In this document: positions 1 to 5,967 of the stretch, piece after piece
Position numbering within the stretch: position 1 is the first letter of the stretch
Layout of the letters: each line of letters starts with the position of its first letter
Notes under the pieces: generated by a model
Databases searched by the model: none
What the model was told of the DNA's origin: nothing
Seen by the model: the letters and a program-made list of their open reading frames with translations, nothing else
Made by a program: the position numbers and the translations under genes
Origin: an uncultured archaeon
GTDB taxonomy: Archaea > Thermoproteota > Nitrososphaeria > Conexivisphaerales > CALBHZ01
Direction of reading: 5' to 3'
DNA: 12,126 bases
NCBI GenBank assembly: GCA_937892815.1
Contig: CALBHZ010000178.1
Coordinates: forward strand, 1-12,126

Positions 1-70
1 AATGATCCGGCGACCACCGAGATCTACACCGTCTAATTCGTCGGCAGCGTCAGATGTGTATAAGAGACAG
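1..70 (+). other. Illumina/Nextera P5-side adapter (not biological)
   Basis: Positions 1-29 match the Illumina P5 oligo with one mismatch (C instead of A at base 7). Positions 30-37 (CGTCTAAT) sit where the i5 index belongs and match the Nextera XT index I recall as S510. Positions 38-51 are the Nextera read-1 linker. Positions 52-70 are the 19-bp Tn5 mosaic end AGATGTGTATAAGAGACAG. Genomic sequence starts at base 71. Any reading frame entering this stretch is artificial: the minus-strand translation gives the peptide SYTHLTLPTN. Confidence 0.99.
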
Positions 71-632
71 CTCCTAACCTCCACCCAATTATCCCCGCCG
101 CCAAACCGATTAACGATACCCTAAAGCCGAACTCCTCTATTAAAGGAGAATAGGATAAGAGGAAGAAGTTCTCTCTCGGATCTACCTCCGGAAGATGGCC
201 TACAGGTAGCCCAACTCGATTTAAGACGTCCTCCATAGTAGTTAAGCCTAAGACCAAGATCGGAAAGACGACGGATAGAAGCAAAGCCGTATTAGAATAT
301 ATAGCACTAGGACCTTCTTCCTTCAAGGACTTTATCGCTTGGATTAAGTTCTTTTTAGGACCTAAAAGGGAGATAGAGAAAAGAGCTAGGTAGAGGACCC
401 AGAAGGCTAAGAAAGCCTCTCCTAGACTTGCTTTAAAGGGAAGAGGGACGTAGAAAAGCTGTCCGAAAAAGAAAAGAGGTAGGGAGGTGGGCAAGGGTTT
501 CGTAGGTAGGGTAGTAGGTAGATTTGCCGAGAAGAAAGTATAGCCTCCAAGGGGGAAGCTAATGAACATCGCGGCTAGCAAGGGAATGGAGGATATGTAG
601 ATAGCGTTTACCAGTATCTTACCGATCCTCAT
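71..632 (-). CDS. CPBP-family intramembrane metalloprotease, 3'-truncated by the contig end
   Basis: About 187 residues of a multi-helix membrane protein survive. Hydrophobic segments lie near residues 8-30, 52-64, 72-90 and 116-131, followed by a conserved-looking segment at 156-186. Residues 166-171 read EEFGFR, the EExxxR signature that supplies the catalytic glutamates in CPBP/CAAX-protease-like (Abi) enzymes. The family's later motifs (FxxxH and HxxxN/D) would lie beyond base 71, so activity cannot be judged. The remaining frame to base 33 is adapter and should not be annotated. The ATG at 632 overlaps the 3' end of the upstream zinc-ribbon gene by 14 nt, so it is probably the third gene of an aIF1-led operon. 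The family call rests on one motif plus topology. Confidence 0.7.
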
Positions 633-804
633 TTTCGGTTTTCTCTATGTATACAGGGCCTTTATAACCGCATTTCTCACAAACGTACATATCTGGAAGG
701 AACCAACCGCTTAAAGCGGTCATCCTCCTAACTGGAGAGCCGCAAATAGGGCATAGCCTTTCTTTGAGCTCGAAGGGGTTCTTCCACCTTATCTTTATGT
801 TCAT
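619..804 (-). CDS. Small zinc-ribbon protein, uncharacterised
   Basis: A 61-residue protein with two zinc-knuckle pairs, CPIC at 18-21 and CEKCG at 42-46. The 20-residue spacing between pairs is typical of a zinc ribbon. The N-terminus is basic (IRWKNPFELKER) and there is no membrane segment. Its start is fixed by a one-base overlap with the aIF1 stop (TAATG, 806-802) and by a GAGGTG ribosome-binding site at 815-810, five bases before the ATG. It is therefore translationally coupled to aIF1, and its own end overlaps the CPBP gene. A role in nucleic-acid or ribosome binding is plausible from fold and context, but nothing in the sequence proves it. Confidence 0.8.
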   Translation of the reverse strand: MNIKIRWKNPFELKERLCPICGSPVRRMTALSGWFLPDMYVCEKCGYKGPVYIEKTENEDR

Positions 805-1133
805 TACTGCACCTCTATGCTATCTGGGTTAAACCCCATTTCAATTAAACATTCTTTTATAACAGCCCTATGATCTCCTTGCAGAATTATTTGACCGTTT
901 TTTATAGAGCCTCCACAAGCTAGTTTCTTCTTTAGCTTTTTCGCTATTTCATTTATGTCTAAATGCTTTGGATCCAAGCCATCTATTAGAGTTGCTGGTT
1001 TACCGTACCTTCTTAACTCTAGCCTAACTACGATTCTAGTCTGCTCCTTCTCTAGCTCGCCACATACGCAAAGATCCTTAGGAAGCCCACATACTGGACA
1101 GACTTCCGCCAAGCTACACCTCTCAGATTTCAA
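804..1133 (-). CDS. sui1: Translation initiation factor aIF1 (SUI1/eIF1 family)
   Basis: 109 residues, the usual size for archaeal aIF1, which binds the small ribosomal subunit near the P site and monitors start-codon selection. The SUI1 core is clear: RRYGKPATLIDGL (41-53), a lysine-rich helix at 62-70, ACGGSIKNG (72-80), QIILQGDHR (81-89), and a C-terminal helix ending in EMGFNPDSIEV. An N-terminal cysteine set, CPVC (12-15) and CVC (22-24), could bind zinc. The start is TTG at 1133; no in-frame ATG precedes the core. A TATA-like box on this strand (AATTTATAA, 1158-1150) lies about 22 nt upstream, implying a leaderless or nearly leaderless message. It heads an overlapping gene string with the zinc-ribbon and CPBP genes. 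Confidence 0.93.
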   Translation of the reverse strand: MKSERCSLAEVCPVCGLPKDLCVCGELEKEQTRIVVRLELRRYGKPATLIDGLDPKHLDINEIAKKLKKKLACGGSIKNGQIILQGDHRAVIKECLIEMGFNPDSIEVQ

Positions 1134-1149
1134 ATTGAAAAAAAGCCCC

Positions 1150-1158
1150 TTATAAATT
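1150..1158 (-). promoter_or_regulatory. TATA-like box for the aIF1 operon
   Basis: AATTTATAA on the minus strand, centred about 21-22 nt before the TTG start of aIF1. The spacing is slightly short for the roughly 26-nt TATA-to-start distance of archaeal promoters. The RNA would start at or just around the start codon. Confidence 0.5.
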
Positions 1159-1212
1159 TAACTATTGGATCGTAATGGAATATGACATAATAGCGTATGT
1201 TCGTTTAGAAAA

Positions 1213-1222
1213 AGCTTTTTAG
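1213..1222 (+). promoter_or_regulatory. TATA-like box for the membrane-protein/regulator pair
   Basis: AGCTTTTTAG on the plus strand, centred about 29 nt before the TTG start at 1248, consistent with a leaderless transcript. It is the right half of a 12-bp palindrome, AAAAAGCTTTTT (1209-1220). The neighbouring ATATGCATAT (1223-1232) is also palindromic, but both are AT-rich enough to arise by chance. Confidence 0.4.
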
Positions 1223-1247
1223 ATATGCATATTTATCGTAGTTAAGG

Positions 1248-1832
1248 TTGATAGAGGCTGTTATCGGCTCTAATTTAATAATTGGATCTCAAGGAGTGGT
1301 ATCTTTAGTCATCGCTAGCTACGCTATAAAGGGGTATAGGAGGTTGCGAAGCAATACGCTTAAGCTCTTTTCCCTTGCCTTCTTGTTCTTGTTCCTAGGC
1401 TTTGCTATTGAAGTTTTCAATAATGTGGTTATGGTAGATATATGGGTGACCTACATTATGAACGCCTTCCATATGCTAGGGTACGTATTTTTAGGATTAT
1501 CCCACGTAGCAAGCGTTAGGAAAGAGGTTAAGGAGGAGGTTGCGGCCTTAGTATTTATTCCTACGGTGATAATGAAGTCCTTAGGGCTTTACTTCCTATT
1601 ATATGCAGCTGTTGAAACTACGATAGCTTCTATGAAGAGGGAACATAGGCTTGCTTTAGCGTCTTCCATAGCTTTATACTTGATATTCTTAGGGGAGTTT
1701 CTAGATTTAATAGCGATTAAGGGAGTTCCTTTAGCTTTACCTGGAGTCCTTAGGTTTTTAGGGTTTATCATCCTCCTAATTCCCCTCGTTTCAGTTTTGG
1801 GAACTAGTAAAAAAGTGGAGGTTGAGAAATGA
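1248..1832 (+). CDS. Six-helix membrane protein, unknown function
   Basis: 194 residues with about six hydrophobic helices (roughly 5-27, 38-60, 67-88, 98-122, 135-157, 162-184). The loops are short and charged (KGYRRLRSN, RKEVKEE, KREHR), and the C-terminus KKVEVEK is charged. Acidic residues fall inside or beside helices (E55, E123, E150, D153). I recognise no catalytic or transport signature. The start is TTG at 1248 with a TATA-like box about 29 nt upstream. Its stop overlaps the start of the next gene in an ATGA arrangement (1829-1832), so it is translated together with a winged-helix regulator. A membrane sensor paired with its cytoplasmic regulator is one reading of that arrangement, and it is inference only. 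Confidence 0.75.
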   Translation: MIEAVIGSNLIIGSQGVVSLVIASYAIKGYRRLRSNTLKLFSLAFLFLFLGFAIEVFNNVVMVDIWVTYIMNAFHMLGYVFLGLSHVASVRKEVKEEVAALVFIPTVIMKSLGLYFLLYAAVETTIASMKREHRLALASSIALYLIFLGEFLDLIAIKGVPLALPGVLRFLGFIILLIPLVSVLGTSKKVEVEK

Positions 1833-2113
1833 GCTACAGAAGTCAGCTTCGAATAATAGCCGATATATTGAGGGTCGCTAGGGATCACTGTGACGATGAT
1901 GGTACTGTAAAGGTTAGCGTAATATTGAGAAAGGCGAACCTTTCTTACTCTAGGTTATCGAACCTCTTAGAAGAACTAATTAAAAAAGGCCTATTGCAGG
2001 CTGAGGAGAGGGAAAGAGGTCAAGCTTACAGGTTAACTAAAAAGGGCATGGACTTTTTAACGGAATATGAAAAGTTTGAGAGGTTTGCGAGAGGATACGG
2101 TCTTAGACTTTAG
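1829..2113 (+). CDS. Winged-helix transcriptional regulator (HTH_45-like, archaeal)
   Basis: 94 residues in the order expected for the archaeal HTH_45 winged-helix family. Helix 1 is at 3-19 (YRSQLRIIADILRVARD). KVSVILRKANLSYSRLSNLLEELIKKGLL (28-56) holds helices 2 and 3, with recognition helix about 38-53. A wing follows at 57-70 ending in YRLTKKGMDFL, then a C-terminal helix that may dimerise. The phrases NLSYSRL and LTKKGMDFL are characteristic of the family. The ATG overlaps the stop of the membrane protein (ATGA), so expression is coupled. The 3' end overlaps the convergent nucleoside hydrolase gene by 11 nt. Targets are unknown; binding at its own promoter is a reasonable guess. Confidence 0.88.
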   Translation: MSYRSQLRIIADILRVARDHCDDDGTVKVSVILRKANLSYSRLSNLLEELIKKGLLQAEERERGQAYRLTKKGMDFLTEYEKFERFARGYGLRL

Positions 2114-2999
2114 ATATAGCTTTTAAAAATTTCAATAGGAATTCTCTTCTATTAACTTTATAGGCTATATTTGCGTTCGGCGAGTATATCCCTCTTCTAT
2201 CTACTATACACATCCCTCTTTCGTCTCCATCGTATAAGCTTATCGAGACGTTAAATAGCTTAAACTTGAAGATGTCCGGATAAATGAAAGATGCGACGGC
2301 TATTGGATCATGTAGATGGAAAATGCCGAGCTTTCTAAAGGGTTTTTCAACTATCCTCTTAGCTACGCCCTCCAGAATTCCAAATATCTGATCGGTTATA
2401 GCAACTCCGGGATCTTGTGTTATATCTAGCCCTACTACGTTAGGTTTAGTCCCGCTCTTAAAAACGTAATACGTAGCCTCCGGATCGGTAAAGAAGTTGA
2501 ATTCGGATAGCTTAGTAACGTTTCCATAACCGAAAGGGGTTAAAAAGAAACAACCTCCCATTATCGTGAAGCTTTCGATTTTCTTAACGATCCAAGGTCT
2601 GTAACGGAAGGCCTTCGCGATATTGGTTAGAGGCCCCGTAGCGATCAAGTGCACTTTATCGGTATTTTCATCAACAAATCTAGCTAGAAATTCGCTTGCA
2701 TCCTCCTTCTCGACTTTACGTTTTGGAGGAGGTAAATTGGAATCTCCAAGTCCGTCCGATCCATGGATGTGTTCAGCGGTAACTAAGCTCCTAGTTAAAG
2801 GCCCTTTACTGCCTCTATAAACTGGAACTCTATCCTCTCCCAAGACATCTAAAATCCTTAAGGCATTGTAAGACGTTTTATCAACTTCGTGATTTCCCGC
2901 CACAGTGGTGATAGCTTCTAACTTCACCTTTTCCGCGATTAAGAACATTATGGCTAAAGCATCGTCTACTCCAGGATCGCAATCTAGTATTACCTTCAT
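2103..2999 (-). CDS. Inosine-uridine-preferring nucleoside hydrolase family protein
   Basis: 298 residues, normal for the family. These enzymes cleave the N-glycosidic bond of ribonucleosides to free base and ribose using a bound Ca2+. The N-terminal metal-binding signature DCDPGVDDA spans residues 6-14, with D8, D12 and D13 in the expected places. TTVAGN (31-36), HGSDGLGD (79-86), ATGPLTNIA (120-128), EFNFFTDPEA (166-175) and HLHDPIAVA (228-236) are the remaining active-site segments, with H230 and D231 the expected catalytic/metal pair. Substrate preference (purine or pyrimidine) cannot be read reliably. The ATG at 2999 lies about 30 nt below a TATA-like box (3034-3026). The 3' end overlaps the winged-helix gene by 11 nt in a tail-to-tail arrangement. 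Confidence 0.93.
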   Translation of the reverse strand: MKVILDCDPGVDDALAIMFLIAEKVKLEAITTVAGNHEVDKTSYNALRILDVLGEDRVPVYRGSKGPLTRSLVTAEHIHGSDGLGDSNLPPPKRKVEKEDASEFLARFVDENTDKVHLIATGPLTNIAKAFRYRPWIVKKIESFTIMGGCFFLTPFGYGNVTKLSEFNFFTDPEATYYVFKSGTKPNVVGLDITQDPGVAITDQIFGILEGVAKRIVEKPFRKLGIFHLHDPIAVASFIYPDIFKFKLFNVSISLYDGDERGMCIVDRRGIYSPNANIAYKVNRREFLLKFLKAISKV

Positions 3000-3025
3000 A
3001 ACGTTCGTTACTGAACGCTTAATGA

Positions 3026-3034
3026 GTTATAAGG
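3026..3034 (-). promoter_or_regulatory. TATA box of the nucleoside hydrolase gene
   Basis: CCTTATAAC on the minus strand, centred about 31 nt before the ATG at 2999. It is preceded by TAA, giving TAACCTTATAAC, nearly the same word as the divergent plus-strand box at 3045-3053 (TAACCTTTTTAAC). Together the two make the palindrome at 3031-3047. Confidence 0.55.
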
Positions 3035-3047
3035 TTATGGTAACCTT
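3031..3047. repeat. 17-bp inverted repeat between divergent promoters
   Basis: AAGGTTA-TGG-TAACCTT: perfect 7-bp arms around a 3-bp centre. Each arm merges into a TATA-like box, the minus one for nucleoside hydrolase and the plus one for the candidate sRNA. It may simply be two divergent BRE/TATA elements, or an operator placed to control both. Confidence 0.5.
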
Positions 3048-3053
3048 TTTAAC
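3045..3053 (+). promoter_or_regulatory. Candidate TATA box of the C/D-box sRNA
   Basis: CTTTTTAAC centred at 3049. A start site about 26 nt downstream falls at 3075, exactly the first base of the predicted GGC terminal stem of the sRNA. The same nine bases recur at 3062-3070, but a start from that copy would fall inside the sRNA. Confidence 0.45.
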
Positions 3054-3074
3054 GAGGGATGCTTTTTAACTAAC

Positions 3075-3130
3075 GGCAATGAAGAAAGCTGGTATTACTG
3101 ATTAGTGATGAATGACGTCAGTACAGAGCC
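3075..3130 (+). ncRNA. C/D-box sRNA, predicted to guide 16S rRNA 2'-O-methylation
   Basis: A complete archaeal C/D architecture is visible: stem GGC (3075-3077), box C ATGAAGA (3079-3085), a 12-nt guide (3086-3097), box D' CTGA (3098-3101), a 3-nt linker, box C' GTGATGA (3105-3111), a second 12-nt guide (3112-3123), box D CAGA (3124-3127), and closing stem GCC (3128-3130). The first guide, AAGCTGGTATTA, pairs with UAAUACCAGCU, which is the crenarchaeal 16S sequence right after the universal GCCGCGG of the 530 loop (11 pairs). By the fifth-base rule the modified residue would be A535 in E. coli numbering. C' and D' are perfect, while terminal C and D each differ by one base at positions that pair with each other. 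I could not name a target for the second guide. The 3' end stops two bases before the korC-type stop codon on the other strand. Confidence 0.65.
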
Positions 3131-3132
3131 TT

Positions 3133-3690
3133 TTACCCTAATCCCATTTCCTTCGCTGCTTCAAAGCCGACGTCTATAGCCTTTAAGTTTACATCTCTCC
3201 ATTCTGGCTTTACGCTTTCGGCTACTACTTCTTTAAGTAGGCCTACCTCAAATAATCCAGTTATTACCGAGAGCGAGCCTAACATTACCATGTTGGCGAC
3301 TCTTCTATTTCTCACCTTCTCCTCTGCTAGCTTAGAGAATGGGATCGATATTATCTTAGACCAGTTCTTAGTAGGTTTGTCAATATAAGTTGAATCTAGG
3401 ATTACGGTTGCATCATCTTTAACCCATTTAGCGTATCTTTCCATTTGCTCATCGAACATGAAAACCGCTATATCCGCTTTTCTAATCCTTATTAGATCGG
3501 GCTCCTCGCCTATCGTAACGATGAGGTCTGATCTCGAATCTCCTCCTCTAGTCTCAGCACTGTAGGTTTCCGAATGCACGACGTAGTATCCCTTTTTAAC
3601 TAAGGTCTTTCCTAAGATATGGCCGGCTAAGAGAATTCCTTGTCCTCCCCTTCCCGCTATAATTATCTGATATTTCCTAGCTTTCTCCAT
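3133..3690 (-). CDS. korC: 2-oxoacid:ferredoxin oxidoreductase, gamma subunit (KorC-type)
   Basis: 185 residues, the normal size of a stand-alone gamma subunit. GRGGQG at 13-18, followed by ILLAGHILGKTLVKKGYYV, is the signature of the gamma domain. SAETRGGDSRSDLIV (about 44-58) is the second conserved block, at the interface with the alpha and beta subunits. It works with the other three subunits to convert a 2-oxoacid, CoA and oxidised ferredoxin to acyl-CoA, CO2 and reduced ferredoxin in the cytoplasm. The ATG at 3690 overlaps the beta-subunit end by 14 nt and follows a G-rich stretch suitable for ribosome binding. It is the last gene of the four-gene operon. Confidence 0.93.
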   Translation of the reverse strand: MEKARKYQIIIAGRGGQGILLAGHILGKTLVKKGYYVVHSETYSAETRGGDSRSDLIVTIGEEPDLIRIRKADIAVFMFDEQMERYAKWVKDDATVILDSTYIDKPTKNWSKIISIPFSKLAEEKVRNRRVANMVMLGSLSVITGLFEVGLLKEVVAESVKPEWRDVNLKAIDVGFEAAKEMGLG

Positions 3691-4540
3691 ACACCATCCC
3701 CCTTGGCTTATACATCTTAAAGTACATATCTAAGAAGCTGGGATCGTCCTTATCTATAAACGTACCGCAAGTTATTTCGTTCTCCCAATCGTACTTTATC
3801 TCGTCTATACTACTTATCTTCTTAATTTTACATATCTTCTTAAGCCTTGAGTACAGCTCGTATGGGTCTCTAAATCCGGTATGTCTTCCGAAGATTTCGG
3901 TACAAGTAGACATTACCTCTATGAACCTAAAGCCCCTCTTAGGAAGGGCTTTCTTGAAGACCGTTCTAAGGATAGTAGGTTGAGTAACGCTATACCTGGC
4001 GACGAAGTTAGGTCTTAAGGAAGCAACGAACTTAGTCGTATCCATTACGTTCTCCGGGTTTCCCCTTGGAGTCGTGGTAGAGCGAACGCCAGTTGGCGTG
4101 GTGGGAGCGAGCTGTCCTCCGGTAAGGGCATATGTCATGTTGTTTATCATTACAACTAATATATCGAAGTTCCTCCTAGCGGCGTGTAGCAAATGATTTC
4201 CTCCTATAGCCGCTATATCTCCATCTCCGCTGAATACGATCGGTATTAAGGAGGGATTTCCCAGCTTCGCTCCGGTTGCTACGGGTATTGCTCTTCCGTG
4301 TAAAGCGTGAATGGCATCAAACTTAACGAAGCCAGAAGCTCTAGCTGTACAACCTATACCCGTAAAGAAACACACCTTCTTCCTATCTATAACCCCTTGT
4401 TCGTGAAGTTCTTTAATCGACCACAGCAATGCTTGTAGAGCCATGCCGATTCCGCATCCAGGACACCAGATATGAGGAAGCCTCTCAGTTCTCAGGTAAT
4501 CGTCTAAGGGATATTTAATTACCTCTTGAGTTTCTACCAT
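3677..4540 (-). CDS. korB: 2-oxoacid:ferredoxin oxidoreductase, beta subunit (KorB-type, TPP-binding)
   Basis: 287 residues from the ATG at 4540. I prefer this ATG to the GTG at 4549 because GGGGTGG (4552-4546) stands five bases before it. WCPGCG (25-30) and GIGCTAR (61-67) carry cluster-ligand cysteines C26, C29 and C64, with C213 in STCTEIFGR as the expected fourth ligand of a [4Fe-4S] cluster. SGDGD (104-108) and NNMTYALTGGQ (133-143) form the Mg-thiamine-diphosphate site. TPTGVRSTTTPRGNPE (about 148-163) resembles 2-oxoglutarate-type beta subunits more than pyruvate-type ones. The start overlaps the alpha-subunit stop by 7 nt and the end overlaps gamma by 14 nt, so the genes are translated in series. 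The substrate (2-oxoglutarate) is inferred, not proven. Confidence 0.93.
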   Translation of the reverse strand: MVETQEVIKYPLDDYLRTERLPHIWCPGCGIGMALQALLWSIKELHEQGVIDRKKVCFFTGIGCTARASGFVKFDAIHALHGRAIPVATGAKLGNPSLIPIVFSGDGDIAAIGGNHLLHAARRNFDILVVMINNMTYALTGGQLAPTTPTGVRSTTTPRGNPENVMDTTKFVASLRPNFVARYSVTQPTILRTVFKKALPKRGFRFIEVMSTCTEIFGRHTGFRDPYELYSRLKKICKIKKISSIDEIKYDWENEITCGTFIDKDDPSFLDMYFKMYKPRGMVYGES

Positions 4541-5688
4541 AGCTTCCACCCCTTCGAATTTATTTCATCTAATATTTCATCTGGACTTGGAGTTTCCGAT
4601 AATATCATTGGTAGGGATAATACCTCTACGTCGTATCTTTGATGATGCCATAAAGCGTCTTCTATTACTTCAACTAACTGCCCTTGATTTAGCTCAACTA
4701 CTACGACCTTCTTAGCTCTTTTAGAAGCTTCAATTAGCTTTTCATCATCTAATGGCCATATGGAAATAGGCCTAAATAACCCCGCCTTTATCCCTTGTTC
4801 CCTTAGATCCCTAACTAAAGCTAACGTGGATCTAGCAACAGAGCCGAAGGCTACGAACAGTATTTCAGCATCGTCCGTATAATAGCTCTTCGATGCCACT
4901 ATCGATTTCTTATTCCTCTCAACTTTCTTAACTAACCTTTCAACTAGCCTTCTGTAGACGGAAGGCCTGGTATCGTAATAGCCCCTTTCGTCATGTGATA
5001 GAGATTCCGCATGTATATAATATCCCTCTCCAAGGAAGGCCATCGGAGGTACTAAATCCCTAGGATCAGGGTCGTAGAACCTATATTTCTCCGGAGGAAC
5101 CGTAGGTCTCTTGAAGTCCTCAACTTCGATCTCTCCCGACTCCTTAATAACGACCCTTTCCCTCGTATGAGCTATGGTCGCATCGGATAGCAATATTACG
5201 GGTAACCTAAGCCTTACGGCTACGTTGAAAGCCTTAACGGTATAATCGAAGGCCTCTTGTGCAGAGAAAGGAGCAAAAGCAACTAAATTATAGGGACCGT
5301 GGGAAAGCCATCTAGATTGCATTATATCCCCTTGTCCTACGTGCGTAGCTATACCGGTGCTAGGACCAGCTCTCATTACATCGACTATAACTAGAGGAGC
5401 CTCTACCATACATGCCAATCCGATGCCTTCTGCCATTAAGCTAAGGCCTGGACCGCTCGTAGCCGTCATAGCCTTAGCTCCAGCTAAAGCCGCTCCAACT
5501 AAAGCGTTAATAGAGGCTATTTCGTCTTCTCCTTGGAATACGATCCCTCCTCTCTCCGGAAGCTTTTCGGATAAGTATTCGAATAAATCGCTTGATGGGG
5601 TGATCGGATATCCTACGTAAACCTTTAGCCCAGCAGTCATAGCTCCCTCAGCTGAGGCTTCATTTCCGCTTATGAATTCAACCCTCAT
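4534..5688 (-). CDS. korA: 2-oxoacid:ferredoxin oxidoreductase, alpha subunit (KorA-type)
   Basis: 384 residues, typical of KorA. GNEASAEGAMTAGLKVYVGYPITPSSD (8-34) is the start of the pyrimidine-binding domain, with the YPITPS motif that contacts substrate and cofactor. TSGPGLSLMAEGIGLA (77-92) and MRAGPSTGIATHVGQGD (105-121) are further core segments. The AGPSTG...QGD form is the one usual in 2-oxoglutarate enzymes. A C-terminal transketolase-like domain (about 275-380) holds VAFGSVARSTLALVRDLREQG and the FRPISIWPL block. The start is ATG at 5688. The stop of the ferredoxin gene (TGA, 5697-5695) forms part of an AGGTGA ribosome-binding site six bases upstream, showing tight coupling. There is no gamma fusion, unlike the two-subunit Sulfolobus enzyme. 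Confidence 0.94.
   Translation of the reverse strand: MRVEFISGNEASAEGAMTAGLKVYVGYPITPSSDLFEYLSEKLPERGGIVFQGEDEIASINALVGAALAGAKAMTATSGPGLSLMAEGIGLACMVEAPLVIVDVMRAGPSTGIATHVGQGDIMQSRWLSHGPYNLVAFAPFSAQEAFDYTVKAFNVAVRLRLPVILLSDATIAHTRERVVIKESGEIEVEDFKRPTVPPEKYRFYDPDPRDLVPPMAFLGEGYYIHAESLSHDERGYYDTRPSVYRRLVERLVKKVERNKKSIVASKSYYTDDAEILFVAFGSVARSTLALVRDLREQGIKAGLFRPISIWPLDDEKLIEASKRAKKVVVVELNQGQLVEVIEDALWHHQRYDVEVLSLPMILSETPSPDEILDEINSKGWKLW
4546..4552 (-). promoter_or_regulatory. Ribosome-binding site that decides the korB start
   Basis: GGGGTGG on the minus strand, five bases before the ATG at 4540. The GTG at 4549 lies within this element, so ATG is the better start. Confidence 0.6.
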
Positions 5689-5694
5689 TTAACT

Positions 5695-5931
5695 TCACCT
5701 CTGAACGAGTATATAGGTAGGAGATGAGGAAGGCCTAATAAATAGCGCGAAATCCGGGCAAACATACTCACATAACCTACATCCAACGCACTCCTCAGGT
5801 TTAGGAGAGTACGTTACGTAGAATCCTCTAGAGTTCGTTTTCTCCCCTCTTTCCAATATCTTCTTTGGACAAACATTTATGCACATACCGCATTCCTTGC
5901 ATCTCTCTCCTATCACTACTATATCGAACAT
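5695..5931 (-). CDS. korD: 2-oxoacid:ferredoxin oxidoreductase, delta (2x[4Fe-4S] ferredoxin) subunit
   Basis: 78 residues with two bacterial-type ferredoxin motifs: C11xxC14xxC17xxxC21P and C48xxC51xxC54xxxC58P. Each cluster takes three cysteines from one motif and the fourth from the other. The insert between motifs (residues 29-45, with GFYVTYSPKPEE) is typical of the KorD delta subunit, which carries electrons from the TPP site toward soluble ferredoxin. It is the first gene of the operon (delta-alpha-beta-gamma, as in methanogen korDABC), six bases before korA. The ATG at 5931 is the only start codon after the in-frame TGA at 5955-5953. A poor GAGG sits only three bases upstream, while a perfect GGAGGTGA lies about 27 bases away within a hairpin. 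Confidence 0.93.
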   Translation of the reverse strand: MFDIVVIGERCKECGMCINVCPKKILERGEKTNSRGFYVTYSPKPEECVGCRLCEYVCPDFALFIRPSSSPTYILVQR

Positions 5932-5944
5932 TAACCTCTTAGCC

Positions 5945-5967
5945 GTGAGCGCTCACCTCCAGGTGAG
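5945..5967. promoter_or_regulatory. Overlapping palindromes in the kor operon leader
   Basis: GTGAGCGCTCAC (5945-5956) is a perfect 12-bp palindrome, and CTCACCT-CC-AGGTGAG (5952-5967) is a hairpin with perfect 7-bp arms. The two share the middle CTCAC, so only one can fold at a time. Read in the operon direction, the second contains GGAGGTGA, a perfect complement to the usual archaeal 16S 3' end. It could act as a DNA operator or as an RNA switch that hides and exposes a ribosome-binding site. Confidence 0.5.

Noticed and set aside
33..70. C-terminal tail SYTHLTLPTN of the CPBP protein
   Set aside because: It is translated from adapter sequence; the real gene is cut at base 71.
1209..1232. 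Palindromes AAAAAGCTTTTT and ATATGCATAT as operators
   Set aside because: They are short and AT-rich; chance and the TATA box itself explain them adequately.
3062..3070. Second CTTTTTAAC copy as the sRNA promoter
   Set aside because: It would start transcription near 3092, inside the RNA and after box C; the first copy at 3045 fits the stem start.
4641..4650. TGATGA-like words elsewhere (for example in korA, pgk and the flavin reductase gene) as further C/D boxes
   Set aside because: They lie inside well-supported coding sequence and lack partner D/D' boxes at guide spacing.
5953..5955. In-frame TGA upstream of korD as a possible selenocysteine codon
   Set aside because: No SECIS-like element or family precedent for an N-terminal extension; the korD start after the TGA gives the normal ferredoxin length.
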